Assembly (NCBI RefSeq): GCF_051014685.1
Contig: NW_027478877.1
Coordinates: forward strand, 310,001 to 374,000
Source of the DNA: Ptiloglossa arizonensis
Lineage: Eukaryota > Arthropoda > Insecta > Hymenoptera > Colletidae
Direction of reading: 5' to 3'
DNA length: 64,000 bases
Shown here piece by piece: positions 11,551 to 25,700 of this stretch. The notes below the pieces were generated by a model. The model worked only from the letters and a program-made list of their open reading frames with translations. It was not told the DNA's origin and searched no databases. The position numbers and the translations under genes were made by a program. Each line of letters starts with the position of its first letter. Position 1 is the stretch's first letter.

Positions 11551-14175
11551 ATCAGAACTGCGAAAATTTGGAGTTTCTCAAGCGTTTCTTACCTCAAAAC
11601 TGCCATATCTCGCGAACGGATTGACCAATCCGCAAAGTTTCTGTTGCATCTGAAAGTAGAAACTCGCCCCATTAGAACGGTATGAGTAGTTTTCCCCTAG
11701 GCCGTTCTAGTTATTCGTTTCGAGCATCAGAACTAAGAAAATTTGTAGTTTCTCAAGCGTTTCTTACCTCAAAACTGCCATATCTCGTGAACGGATTGAC
11801 CAATCCGCAAAGTTTCTGTTGCATCTGAAAGTAGAAACTCGCCCCATTACAAAGGTATGAGTAGTTTTCCCCTAGGCCGTTCTAGTTATTCGTTTCGAGC
11901 ATCAGAACTGCGAAAATTTGGAGTTTCTCAAGCGTTTCTTACCTCAAAACTGCCATATCTCGCGAACGGATTGACCAATCCGCAAAGTTTCTGTTGCATC
12001 TGAAAGTAGAAACACGCCCCATTACAACGGTATGAGTAGTTTTCCCCTAGGCCGTTCTAGTTATTCGTTTCGAGCATCAGAACTAAGAAAATTTGGAGTT
12101 TCTCAAGCGTTTCTTACCTCAAAACTGCCATATCTCGTGAACGGATTGACCAATCCGCAAAGTTTCTGTTGCATCTGAAAGTAGAAACTCGCCCCATTAC
12201 AAAGGTATGAGTAGTTTTCCCCTAGGCCGTTCTAGTTATTCGTTTCGAGCATCAGAACTAAGAAAATTTGGACTTTCTCAAGCGTTTCTTACCTCAAAAC
12301 TGCCATATCTCGCGAACGGATTGACCAATCCGCAAAGTTTCTGTTGCATCTGAAAGTAGAAACTCGCCCCATTACAAAGGTATGAGTAGTTTTCCCCTAG
12401 GCCGTTCTAGTTATTCGTTTCGAGAATCAGAACTAAGAAAATTTGGAGTTTCTCAAGCGTTTCTTACCTCAAAACTGCCATATCTCGCGAACGGATTGAC
12501 CAATCCGCAAAGTTTCTGTTGCATCTGAAAGTAGAAACTCGCCCCATTACAAAGGTATGAGTAGTTTTCCCCTAGGCCGTTCTAGTTATTCGTTTCGAGC
12601 ATCAGAACTAAGAAAATTTGGAGTTTCTCAAGCGTTTCTTACCTCAAAACTGCCATATCTCGCGAACGGATTGACCAATCCGCAAAGTTTCTGTTGCATC
12701 TGAAAGTAGAAACACGCCCCATTACAACGGTATGAGTAGTTTTCCCCTAGGCCGTTCTAGTTATTCGTTTCGAGCATCAGAACTACAAAGATTTGGAGTT
12801 TCTCAAGCGTTTCTTACCTCAAAACTGCCATATCTCGCGAACGGATTGACCAATCCGCAAAGTTTCTGTTGCATCTGAAAGTAGAAACTCGCCCCATTAC
12901 AACGGTATGAGTAGTTTTCCCCTAGGCCGTTCTAGTTATTCGTTTCGAGCATCAGAACTGCGAAAATTTGGAGTTTCTCAAGCGTTTCTTACCTCAAAAC
13001 TGCCATATTTCGCGAACGGATTGACCAATCCGCAAAGTTTCTGTTGCATCTGAAAGTAGAAACACGCCCCATTACAACGGTATGAGTAGTTTTCCCCTAG
13101 GCCGTTCTAGTTATTCGTTTCGAGCATCAGAACTAAGAAAATTTGGAGTTTCTCAAGCGTTTCTTACCTCAAAACTGCCATATCTCGTGAACGGATTGAC
13201 CAATCCGCAAAGTTTCTGTTGCATCTGAAAGTAGAAACTCGCCCCATTACAAAGGTATGAGTAGTTTTCCCCTAGGCCGTTCTAGTTATTCGTTTCGAGC
13301 ATCAGAACTAAGAAAATTTGGAGTTTCTCAAGCGTTTCTTACCTCAAAACTGCCATATCTCGCGAACGGATTGACCAATCCGCAAAGTTTCTGTTGCATC
13401 TGAAAGTAGAAACTCGCCCCATTACAAAGGTATGAGTAGTTTTCCCCTAGGCCGTTCTAGTTATTCGTTTCGAGCATCAGAACTGCGAAAATTTGGAGTT
13501 TCTCAAGCGTTTCTTACCTCAAAACTGCCATATCTCGCGAACGGATTGACCAATCCGCAAAGTTTCTGTTGCATCTGAAAGTAGAAACACGCCCCATTAC
13601 AACGGTATGAGTAGTTTTCCCCTAGGCCGTTCTAGTTATTCGTTTCGAGCATCAGAACTGCGAAAATTGGGAGTTTCTCAAGCGTTTCTTACCTCAAAAC
13701 TGCCATATCTCGCGAACGGATTGACCAATCCGCAAAGTTTCTGTTGCATCTGAAAGTAGAAACTCGCCCCATTACAACGGTATGAGTAGTTTTCCCCTAG
13801 GCCGTTCTAGTTATTCGTTTCGAGCATCAGAACTGCGAAAATTGGGAGTTTCTCAAGCGTTTCTTACCTCAAAACTGCCATATCTCGCGAACGGATTGAC
13901 CAATCCGCAAAGTTTCTGTTGCATCTGAAAGTAGAAACACGCCCCATTACAACGGTATGAGTAGTTTTCCCCTAGGCCGTTCTAGTTATTCGTTTCGAGC
14001 ATCAGAACTACAAAGATTTGGAGTTTCTCAAGCGTTTCTTACCTCAAAACTGCCATATCTCGCGAACGGATTGACCAATCCGCAAAGTTTCTGTTGCATC
14101 TGAAAGTAGAAACTCGCCCCATTACAACGGTATGAGTAGTTTTCCCCTGGGCCGTTCTTGTTATTCGTTTCGAGC
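11551..14175. repeat. 2,625-bp segment, copy 2 of a pair 8,750 bp apart
   Basis: This is the partner of 2801-5425. The shared rare variants lie at 11671 (ATTAGAACGG), 11741 (ATTTGTAGTT) and 12271 (GACTTTCTCA). The private difference noticed here is GAGAATCAG near 12423. The match stops sharply at 14175: the next unit is a Gg monomer with ACATC and CTTCC, whereas copy 1 is followed by an R monomer with tail k. The right breakpoint coincides with the start of block C. Confidence 0.9.
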
Positions 14176-17100
14176 ATCAGAACTGCGAAAATTGGGAGTT
14201 TCTCAAGCGTTTCTTACATCAAAACTTCCATATCTCGCGAACGGATTGACCAATCCGCAAAGTTTCTGTTGCATCTGAAAGTAGAAACTCGCCCCATTAC
14301 AACGGTATGAGTAGTTTTCCCCTAGGCCGTTCTAGTTATTCGTTTCGAGCATCAGAACTAAGAAAATTTGGAGTTTCTCAAGCGTTTCTTACCTCAAAAC
14401 TGCCATATCTCGTGAACGGATTGACCAATCCGCAAAGTTTCTGTTGCATCTGAAAGTAGAAACTCGCCCCATTACAAAGGTATGAGTAGTTTTCCCCTAG
14501 GCCGTTCTAGTTATTCGTTTCGAGCATCAGAACTGCGAAAATTTGGAGTTTCTCAAGCGTTTCTTACCTCAAAACTGCCATATCTCGCGAACGGATTGAC
14601 CAATCCGCAAAGTTTCTGTTGCATCTGAAAGTAGAAACACGCCCCATTACAACGGTATGAGTAGTTTTCCCCTAGGCCGTTCTAGTTATTCGTTTCGAGC
14701 ATCAGAACTAAGAAAATTTGGAGTTTCTCAAGCGTTTCTTACCTCAAAACTGCCATATCTCGCGAACGGATTGACCAATCCGCAAAGTTTCTGTTGCATC
14801 TGAAAGTAGAAACTCGCCCCATTACAAAGGTATGAGTAGTTTTCCCCTAGGCCGTTCTAGTTATTCGTTTCGAGCATCAGAACTGCGAAAATTGGGAGTT
14901 TCTCAAGCGTTTCTTACCTCAAAACTGCCATATCTCGCGAACGGATTGACCAATCCGCAAAGTTTCTGTTGCATCTGAAAGTAGAAACACGCCCCATTAC
15001 AACGGTATGAGTAGTTTTCCCCTAGGCCGTTCTAGTTATTCGTTTCGAGCATCAGAACTGCGAAAATTGGGAGTTTCTCAAGCGTTTCTTACCTCAAAAC
15101 TGCCATATCTCGCGAACGGATTGACCAATCCGCAAAGTTTCTGTTGCATCTGAAAGTAGAAACTCGCCCCATTACAAGGGTATGAGTAGTTTTCCCCTAG
15201 GCCGTTCTAGTTATTCGTTTCGAGCATCAGAACTGCGAAAATTTGGAGTTTCTCAAGCGTTTCTTACCTCAAAACTGCCATATCTCGCGAACGGATTGAC
15301 CAATCCGCAAAGTTTCTGTTGCATCTGAAAGTAGAAACTCGCCCTATTACAACGGTATGAGTAGTTTTCCCCTAGGCCGTTCTAGTTATTCGTTTCGAGC
15401 ATCAGAACTGCGAAAATTGGGAGTTTCTCAAGCGTTTCTTACCTCAAAACTGCCATATCTCGCGAACGGATTGACCAATCCGCAAAGTTTCTGTTGCATC
15501 TGAAAGTAGAAACTCGACCCATTACAACGGTATGAATTGTTTTCCCCTAGGCCGTTCTAGTTATTCGTTTCGAGCATCAGAACTGCGAAAATTGGGAGTT
15601 TCTCAAGCGTTTCTTACCTCAAAACTGCCATATCTCGCGAACGGATTGACCAATCCGCAAAGTTTCTGTTGCATCTGAAAGTAGAAACTCGCCCCATTAC
15701 AAAGGTATGAGTAGTTTTCCCCTAGGCCGTTCTAGTTATTCGTTTCGAGCATCAGAACTGCGAAAATTTGGAGTTTCTCAAGCGTTTCTTACCTCAAAAC
15801 TGCCATATCTCGCGAACGGATTGACCAATCCGCAAAGTTTCTGTTGCATCTGAAAGTAGAAACTCGACCCATTACAACGGTATGAGTAGTTTTCCCCTAG
15901 GCCGTTCTAGTTATTCGTTTCGAGCATCAGAACTGCGAAAATTGGGAGTTTCTCAAGCGTTTCTTACCTCAAAACTGCCATATCTCGCGAACGGATTGAC
16001 CAATCCGCAAAGTTTCTGTTGCATCTGAAAGTAGAAACTCGACCCATTACAACGGTATGAGTAGTTTTCCCCTAGGCCGTTCTAGTTATTCGTTTCGAGC
16101 ATCAGAACTACAAAGATTTGGAGTTTCTCAAGCGTTTCTTACCTCAAAGCTGCCATATCTCGCGAACGGATTGACCAATCCGCAAAGTTTCTGTTGCATC
16201 TGAAAGTAGAAACTCGCCCCATTACAACGGTATGAGTAGTTTTCCCCTAGGCCGTTCTAGTTATTCGTTTCGAGCATCAGAACTGCGAAAATTGGGAGTT
16301 TCTCAAGCGTTTCTTACCTCAAAACTGCCATATCTCGCGAACGGATTGACCAATCCGCAAAGTTTCTGTTGCATCTGAAAGTAGAAACTCGACCCATTAC
16401 AACGGTATGAGTAGTTTTCCCCTAGGCCGTTCTAGTTATTCGTTTCGAGCATCAGAACTGCGAAAATTGGGAGATTCTCAAGCGTTTCTTACCTCAAAAC
16501 TGCCATATCTCGCGAACGGATTGACCAATCCGCAAAGTTTCTGTTGCATCTGAAAGTAGAAACTCGACCCATTACAACGGTATGAGTAGTTTTCCCCTAG
16601 GCCGTTCTAGTTATTCGTTTCGAGCATCAGAACTACAAAGATTTGCAGTTTCTCAAGCGTTTCTTACCTCAAAGCTGCCATATCTCGCGAACGGATTGAC
16701 CAATCCGCAAAGTTTCTGTTGCATCTGAAAGTAGAAACTCGACCCATTACAACGGTATGAGTAGTTTTCCCCTAGGCCGTTCTAGTTATTCGTTTCGAGC
16801 ATCAGAACTACAAAGATTTGGAGTTTCTCAAGCGTTTCTTACCTCAAAACTGCCATATCTCGCGAACGGATTGACCAATCCGCAAAGTTTCTGTTGCATC
16901 TGAAAGTAGAAACTCGCCCCATTACAACGGTATGAGTAGTTTTCCCCTAGGCCGTTCTAGTTATTCGTTTCGAGCATCAGAACTGCGAAAATTTGGAGTT
17001 TCTCAAGCGTTTCTTACCTCAAAACTGCCATATCTCGCGAACGGATTGACCAATCCGCAAAGTTTCTGTTGCATCTGAAAGTAGAAACACGCCCCATTAC

Positions 17101-19775
17101 AACGGTATGAGTAGTTTTCCCCTAGGCCGTTCTAGTTATTCGTTTCGAGCATCAGAACTGCGAAAATTGGGAGTTTTTCAAGCGTTTCTTACCTCAAAAC
17201 TGCCATATCTCGCGAACGGATTGACCAATCCGCAAAGTTTCTGTTGCATCTGAAAGTAGAAACTCGCCCCATTACAACGGTATGAGTAGTTTTCCCCTAG
17301 GCCGTTCTAGTTATTCGTTTCGAGCATCAGAACTAAGAAAATTTGGAGTTTCTCAAGCGTTTCTTACCTCAAAACTGCCATATCTCGCGAACGGATTGAC
17401 CAATCCGCAAAGTTTCTGTTGCATCTGAAAGTAGAAACTCGCCCCATTACAAAGGTATGAGTAGTTTTCCCCTAGGCCGTTCTAGTTATTCGTTTCGAGC
17501 ATCAGAACTAAGAAAATTTGGAGTTTCTCAAGCGTTTCTTACCTCAAAACTGCCATATCTCGCGAACGGATTGACCAATCCGCAAAGTTTCTGTTGCATC
17601 TGAAAGTAGAAACACGCCCCATTACAACGGTATGAGTAGTTTTCCCCTAGGCCGTTCTAGTTATTCGTTTCGAGCATCAGAACTACAAAGATTTGGAGTT
17701 TCTCAAGCGTTTCTTACCTCAAAACTGCCATATCTCGCGAACGGATTGACCAATCCGCAAAGTTTCTGTTGCATCTGAAAGTAGAAACTCGCCCCATTAC
17801 AACGGTATGAGTAGTTTTCCCGTGGGCCGTTCTTGTTATTCGTTTCGAGCATCAGAACTGCGAAAATTGGGAATTTCTCAACCGTTTCTTACATCAAAAC
17901 TTCCATATCTCGCGAACGGATTGACCAATCCGCAAAGTTTCTGTTGCATCTGAAAGTAGAAACTCGCCCCATTACAACGGTATGAGTAGTTTTCCCCTAG
18001 GCCGTTCTAGTTATTCGTTTCGAGCATCAGAACTAAGAAAATTTGGAGTTTCTCAAGCGTTTCTTACCTCAAAACTGCCATATCTCGTGAACGGATTGAC
18101 CAATCCGCAAAGTTTCTGTTGCATCTGAAAGTAGAAACTCGCCCCATTACAAAGGTATGAGTAGTTTTCCCCTAGGCCGTTCTAGTTATTCGTTTCGAGC
18201 ATCAGAACTGCGAAAATTTGGAGTTTCTCAAGCGTTTCTTACCTCAAAACTGCCATATCTCGCGAACGGATTGACCAATCCGCAAAGTTTCTGTTGCATC
18301 TGAAAGTAGAAACACGCCCCATTACAACGGTATGAGTAGTTTTCCCCTAGGCCGTTCTAGTTATTCGTTTCGAGCATAAGAACTAAGAAAATTTGGAGTT
18401 TCTCAAGCGTTTCTTACCTCAAAACTGCCATATCTCGTGAACGGATTGACCAATCCGCAAAGTTTCTGTTGCATCTGAAAGTAGAAACTCGCCCCATTAC
18501 AAAGGTATGAGTAGTTTTCCCCTAGGCCGTTCTAGTTATTCGTTTCGAGCATCAGAACTAAGAAAATTTGGAGTTTCTCAAGCGTTTCTTACCTCAAAAC
18601 TGCCATATCTCGCGAACGGATTGACCAATCCGCAAAGTTTCTGTTGCATCTGAAAGTAGAAACTCGCCCCATTACAAAGGTATGAGTAGTTTTCCCCTAG
18701 GCCGTTCTAGTTATTCGTTTCGAGCATCAGAACTGCGAAAATTTGGAGTTTCTCAAGCGTTTCTTACCTCAAAACTGCCATATCTCGCGAACGGATTGAC
18801 CAATCCGCAAAGTTTCTGTTGCATCTGAAAGTAGAAACACGCCCCATTACAACGGTATGAGTAGTTTTCCCCTAGGCCGTTCTAGTTATTCGTTTCGAGC
18901 ATCAGAACTGCGAAAATTGGGAGTTTCTCAAGCGTTTCTTACCTCAAAACTGCCATATCTCGCGAACGGATTGACCAATCCGTAAAGTTTCTGTTGCATC
19001 TGAAAGTAGAAACTCGCCCCATTACAACGGTATGAGTAGTTTTCCCCTAGGCCGTTCTAGTTATTCGTTTCGAGCATCAGAACTGCGAAAATTGGGAGTT
19101 TCTCAAGCGTTTCTTACCTCAAAACTGCCATATCTCGCGAACGGATTGACCAATCCGCAAAGTTTCTGTTGCATCTGAAAGTAGAAACACGCCCCATTAC
19201 AACGGTATGAGTAGTTTTCCCCTAGGCCGTTCTAGTTATTCGTTTCGAGCATCAGAACTACAAAGATTTGGAGTTTCTCAAGCGTTTCTTACCTCAAAAC
19301 TGCCATATCTCGCGAATGGATTGACCAATCCGCAAAGTTTCTGTTGCATCTGAAAGTAGAAACTCGCCCCATTACAACGGTATGAGTAGTTTTCCCCTAG
19401 GCCGTTCTAGTTATTCGTTTCGAGCATCAGAACTAAGAAAATTTGGAGTTTCTCAAGCGTTTCTTACCTCAAAACTGCCATATCTCGTGAACGGATTGAC
19501 CAATCCGCAAAGTTTCTGTTGCATCTGAAAGTAGAAACTCGCCCCATTACAAAGGTATGAGTAGTTTTCCCCTAGGCCGTTCTAGTTATTCGTTTCGAGC
19601 ATCAGAACTGCGAAAATTTGGAGTTTCTCAAGCGTTTCTTACCTCAAAACTGCCATATCTCGCGAACGGATTGACCAATCCGCAAAGTTTCTGTTGCCTC
19701 TGAAAGTAGAAACACGCCCCATTACAACGGTATGAGTAGTTTTCCCCTAGGCCGTTCTAGTTATTCGTTTCGAGC

Positions 19776-22700
19776 ATCAGAACTAAGAAAATTTGGAGTT
19801 TCTCAAGCGTTTCTTACCTCAAAACTGCCATATCTCGCGAACGGATTGACCAATCCGCAAAGTTTCTGTTGCATCTGAAAGTAGAAACTCGCCCCATTAC
19901 AAAGGTATGAGTAGTTTTCCCCTAGGCCGTTCTAGTTATTCGTTTCGAGCATCAGAACTGCGAAAATTGGGAGTTTCTCAAGCGTTTCTTACCTCAAAAC
20001 TGCCATATCTCGCGAACGGATTGACCAATCCGCAAAGTTTCTGTTGCATCTGAAAGTAGAAACTCGCCCCATTACAACGGTATGAGTAGTTTTCCCCTAG
20101 GCCGTTCTAGTTATTCGTTTCGAGCATCAGAACTGCGAAAATTGGGAGTTTCTCAAGCGTTTCTTACCTCAAAACTGCCATATCTCGCGAACGGATTGAC
20201 CAATCCGCAAAGTTTCTGTTGCATCTGAAAGTAGAAACTCGACCCATTACAACGGTATGAGTAGTTTTCCCCTAGGCCGTTCTAGTTATTCGTTTCGAGC
20301 ATCAGAACTGCGAAAATTGGGAGTTTCTCAAGCGTTTCTTACCTCAAAACTGCCATATCTCGCGAACGGATTGACCAATCCGCAAAGTTTCTGTTGCATC
20401 TGAAAGTAGAAACTCGACCCATTACAACGGTATGAGTAGTTTTCCCCTAGGCCGTTCTAGTTATTCGTTTCGAGCATCAGAACTACAAAGATTTGGAGTT
20501 TCTCAAGCGTTTCTTACCTCAAAGCTGCCATATCTCGCGAACGGATTGACCAATCCGCAAAGTTTCTGTTGCATCTGAAAGTAGAAACTCGACCCATTAC
20601 AACGGTATGAGTAGTTTTCCCCTAGGCCGTTCTAGTTATTCGTTTCGAGCATCAGAACTACAAAGATTTGGAGTTTCTCAAGCGTTTCTTACCTCAAAAC
20701 TGCCATATCTCGCGAACGGATTGACCAATCCGCAAAGTTTCTGTTGCATCTGAAAGTAGAAACTCGCCCCATTACAACGGTATGAGTAGTTTTCCCCTGG
20801 GCCGTTCTTGTTATTCGTTTCGAGCATCAGAACTGCGAAAATTGGGAGTTTCTCAAGCGTTTCTTACATCAAAACTTCCATATCTCGCGAACGGATTGAC
20901 CAATCCGCAAAGTTTCTGTTGCATCTGAAAGTAGAAACTCGCCCCATTACAACGGTATGAGTAGTTTTCCCCTAGGCCGTTCTAGTTATTCGTTTCGAGC
21001 ATCAGAACTAAGAAAATTTGGAGTTTCTCAAGCGTTTCTTACCTCAAAACTGCCATATCTCGCGAACGGATTGACCAATCCGCAAAGTTTCTGTTGCATC
21101 TGAAAGTAGAAACTCGCCCCATTACAAAGTTATGAGTAGTTTTCCCCTAGGCCGTTCTAGTTATTCGTTTCGAGCATCAGAACTGCGAAAATTGGGAGTT
21201 TCTCAAGCGTTTCTTACCTCAAAACTGCCATATCTCGCGAACGGATTGACCAATCCGTAAAGTTTCTGTTGCATCTGAAAGTAGAAACTCGCCCCATTAC
21301 AACGGTATGAGTAGTTTTCCCCTAGGCCGTTCTAGTTATTCGTTTCGAGCATCAGAACTGCGAAAATTGGGAGTTTCTCAAGCGTTTCTTACCTCAAAAC
21401 TGCCATATCTCGCGAACGGATTGACCAATCCGCAAAGTTTCTGTTGCATCTGAAAGTAGAAACACGCCCCATTACAACGGTATGAGTAGTTTTCCCCTAG
21501 GCCGTTCTAGTTATTCGTTTCGAGCATCAGAACTACAAAGATTTGGAGTTTCTCAAGCGTTTCTTACCTCAAAACTGCCATATCTCGCGAACGGATTGAC
21601 CAATCCGCAAAGTTTCTGTTGCATCTGAAAGTAGAAACTCGCCCCATTACAACGGTATGAGTAGTTTTCCCCTAGGCCGTTCTAGTTATTCGTTTCGAGC
21701 ATCAGAACTAAGAAAATTTGGAGTTTCTCAAGCGTTTCTTACCTCAAAACTGCCATATCTCGTGAACGGATTGACCAATCCGCAAAGTTTCTGTTGCATC
21801 TGAAAGTAGAAACTCGCCCCATTACAAAGGTATGAGTAGTTTTCCCCTAGGCCGTTCTAGTTATTCGTTTCGAGCATCAGAACTGCGAAAATTTGGAGTT
21901 TCTCAAGCGTTTCTTACCTCAAAACTGCCATATCTCGCGAACGGATTGACCAATCCGCAAAGTTTCTGTTGCCTCTGAAAGTAGAAACACGCCCCATTAC
22001 AACGGTATGAGTAGTTTTCCCCTAGGCCGTTCTAGTTATTCGTTTCGAGCATCAGAACTAAGAAAATTTGGAGTTTCTCAAGCGTTTCTTACCTCAAAAC
22101 TGCCATATCTCGCGAACGGATTGACCAATCCGCAAAGTTTCTGTTGCATCTGAAAGTAGAAACTCGCCCCATTACAAAGGTATGAGTAGTTTTCCCCTAG
22201 GCCGTTCTAGTTATTCGTTTCGAGCATCAGAACTGCGAAAATTGGGAGTTTCTCAAGCGTTTCTTACCTCAAAACTGCCATATCTCGCGAACGGATTGAC
22301 CAATCCGCAAAGTTTCTGTTGCATCTGAAAGTAGAAACTCGCCCCATTACAACGGTATGAGTAGTTTTCCCCTAGGCCGTTCTAGTTATTCGTTTCGAGC
22401 ATCAGAACTGCGAAAATTGGGAGTTTCTCAAGCGTTTCTTACCTCAAAACTGCCATATCTCGCGAACGGATTGACCAATCCGCAAAGTTTCTGTTGCATC
22501 TGAAAGTAGAAACTCGACCCATTACAACGGTATGAGTAGTTTTCCCCTAGGCCGTTCTAGTTATTCGTTTCGAGCATCAGAACTGCGAAAATTGGGAGTT
22601 TCTCAAGCGTTTCTTACCTCAAAACTGCCATATCTCGCGAACGGATTGACCAATCCGCAAAGTTTCTGTTGCATCTGAAAGTAGAAACTCGACCCATTAC

Positions 22701-25700
22701 AACGGTATGAGTAGTTTTCCCCTAGGCCGTTCTAGTTATTCGTTTCGAGCATCAGAACTACAAAGATTTGGAGTTTCTCAAGCGTTTCTTACCTCAAAGC
22801 TGCCATATCTCGCGAACGGATTGACCAATCCGCAAAGTTTCTGTTGCATCTGAAAGTAGAAACTCGACCCATTACAACGGTATGAGTAGTTTTCCCCTAG
22901 GCCGTTCTAGTTATTCGTTTCGAGCATCAGAACTACAAAGATTTGGAGTTTCTCAAGCGTTTCTTACCTCAAAACTGCCATATCTCGCGAACGGATTGAC
23001 CAATCCGCAAAGTTTCTGTTGCATCTGAAAGTAGAAACTCGCCCCATTACAACGGTATGAGTAGTTTTCCCCTGGGCCGTTCTTGTTATTCGTTTCGAGC
23101 ATCAGAACTGCGAAAATTGGGAGTTTCTCAAGCGTTTCTTACATCAAAACTTCCATATCTCGCGAACGGATTGACCAATCCGCAAAGTTTCTGTTGCATC
23201 TGAAAGTAGAAACTCGCCCCATTACAACGGTATGAGTAGTTTTCCCCTAGGCCGTTCTAGTTATTCGTTTCGAGCATCAGAACTAAGAAAATTTGGAGTT
23301 TCTCAAGCGTTTCTTACCTCAAAACTGCCATATCTCGCGAACGGATTGACCAATCCGCAAAGTTTCTGTTGCATCTGAAAGTAGAAACTCGCCCCATTAC
23401 AAAGTTATGAGTAGTTTTCCCCTAGGCCGTTCTAGTTATTCGTTTCGAGCATCAGAACTGCGAAAATTTGGAGTTTCTCAAGCGTTTCTTACCTCAAAAC
23501 TGCCATATCTCGCGAACGGATTGACCAATCCGCAAAGTTTCTGTTGCATCTGAAAGTAGAAACTCGCCCCATTACAACGGTATGAGTAGTTTTCCCCTAG
23601 GCCGTTCTAGTTATTCGTTTCGAGCATCAGAACTGCGAAAATTGGGAGTTTCTCAAGCGTTTCTTACCTCAAAACTGCCATATCTCGCGAACGGATTGAC
23701 CAATCCGCAAAGTTTCTGTTGCATCTGAAAGTAGAAACTCGCCCCATTACAACGGTATGAGTAGTTTTCCCCTAGGCCGTTCTAGTTATTCGTTTCGAGC
23801 ATCAGAACTAAGAAAATTTGGAGTTTCTCAAGCGTTTCTTACCTCAAAACTGCCATATCTCGCGAACGGATTGACCAATCCGCAAAGTTTCTGTTGCATC
23901 TGAAAGTAGAAACTCGCCCCATTACAAAGGTATGAGTAGTTTTCCCCTAGGCCGTTCTAGTTATTCGTTTCGAGCATCAGAACTGCGAAAATTGGGAGTT
24001 TCTCAAGCGTTTCTTACCTCAAAACTGCCATATCTCGCGAACGGATTGACCAATCCGCAAAGTTTCTGTTGCATCTGAAAGTAGAAACTCGCCCCATTAC
24101 AACGGTATGAGTAGTTTTCCCCTAGGCCGTTCTAGTTATTCGTTTCGAGCATCAGAACTGCGAAAATTGGGAGTTTCTCAAGCGTTTCTTACCTCAAAAC
24201 TGCCATATCTCGCGAACGGATTGACCAATCCGCAAAGTTTCTGTTGCATCTGAAAGTAGAAACTCGACCCATTACAACGGTATGAGTAGTTTTCCCCTAG
24301 GCCGTTCTAGTTATTCGTTTCGAGCATCAGAACTGCGAAAATTGGGAGTTTCTCAAGCGTTTCTTACCTCAAAACTGCCATATCTCGCGAACGGATTGAC
24401 CAATCCGCAAAGTTTCTGTTGCATCTGAAAGTAGAAACTCGACCCATTACAACGGTATGAGTAGTTTTCCCCTAGGCCGTTCTAGTTATTCGTTTCGAGC
24501 ATCAGAACTACAAAGATTTGGAGTTTCTCAAGCGTTTCTTACCTCAAAGCTGCCATATCTCGCGAACGGATTGACCAATCCGCAAAGTTTCTGTTGCATC
24601 TGAAAGTAGAAACTCGACCCATTACAACGGTATGAGTAGTTTTCCCCTAGGCCGTTCTAGTTATTCGTTTCGAGCATCAGAACTACAAAGATTTGGAGTT
24701 TCTCAAGCGTTTCTTACCTCAAAACTGCCATATCTCGCGAACGGATTGACCAATCCGCAAAGTTTCTGTTGCATCTGAAAGTAGAAACTCGCCCCATTAC
24801 AACGGTATGAGTAGTTTTCCCCTGGGCCGTTCTTGTTATTCGTTTCGAGCATCAGAACTGCGAAAATTGGGAGTTTCTCAAGCGTTTCTTACATCAAAAC
24901 TTCCATATCTCGCGAACGGATTGACCAATCCGCAAAGTTTCTGTTGCATCTGAAAGTAGAAACTCGCCCCATTACAACGGTATGAGTAGTTTTCCCCTAG
25001 GCCGTTCTAGTTATTCGTTTCGAGCATCAGAACTAAGAAAATTTGGAGTTTCTCAAGCGTTTCTTACCTCAAAACTGCCATATCTCGCGAACGGATTGAC
25101 CAATCCGCAAAGTTTCTGTTGCATCTGAAAGTAGAAACTCGCCCCATTACAAAGTTATGAGTAGTTTTCCCCTAGGCCGTTCTAGTTATTCGTTTCGAGC
25201 ATCAGAACTGCGAAAATTGGGAGTTTCTCAAGCGTTTCTTACCTCAAAACTGCCATATCTCGCGAACGGATTGACCAATCCGTAAAGTTTCTGTTGCATC
25301 TGAAAGTAGAAACTCGCCCCATTACAACGGTATGAGTAGTTTTCCCCTAGGCCGTTCTAGTTATTCGTTTCGAGCATCAGAACTGCGAAAATTGGGAGTT
25401 TCTCAAGCGTTTCTTACCTCAAAACTGCCATATCTCGCGAACGGATTGACCAATCCGCAAAGTTTCTGTTGCATCTGAAAGTAGAAACACGCCCCATTAC
25501 AACGGTATGAGTAGTTTTCCCCTAGGCCGTTCTAGTTATTCGTTTCGAGCATCAGAACTACAAAGATTTGGAGTTTCTCAAGCGTTTCTTACCTCAAAAC
25601 TGCCATATCTCGCGAACGGATTGACCAATCCGCAAAGTTTCTGTTGCATCTGAAAGTAGAAACTCGCCCCATTACAACGGTATGAGTAGTTTTCCCCTAG

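Larger units (their letters stand above)
2101..14175. repeat. Block B: R/Gt/Gg/K monomers with k, a and c tails
   Basis: This block has 69 units (m12-m80), all exactly 175 bp. The recurrent order is K(c), Gt with TATTTCGCG and tail a, R with CGTGAACGG and tail k, R or Gt (k), Gt (a), Gg (c), Gg (a), then K again. It appears starting at 4026, 5951, 9976 and 12776. Head and tail type are strongly linked: every K unit here carries tail c, and most R units carry k or a. Rare single-unit variants shared at long distance reveal several large duplications, listed separately. Confidence 0.9.
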
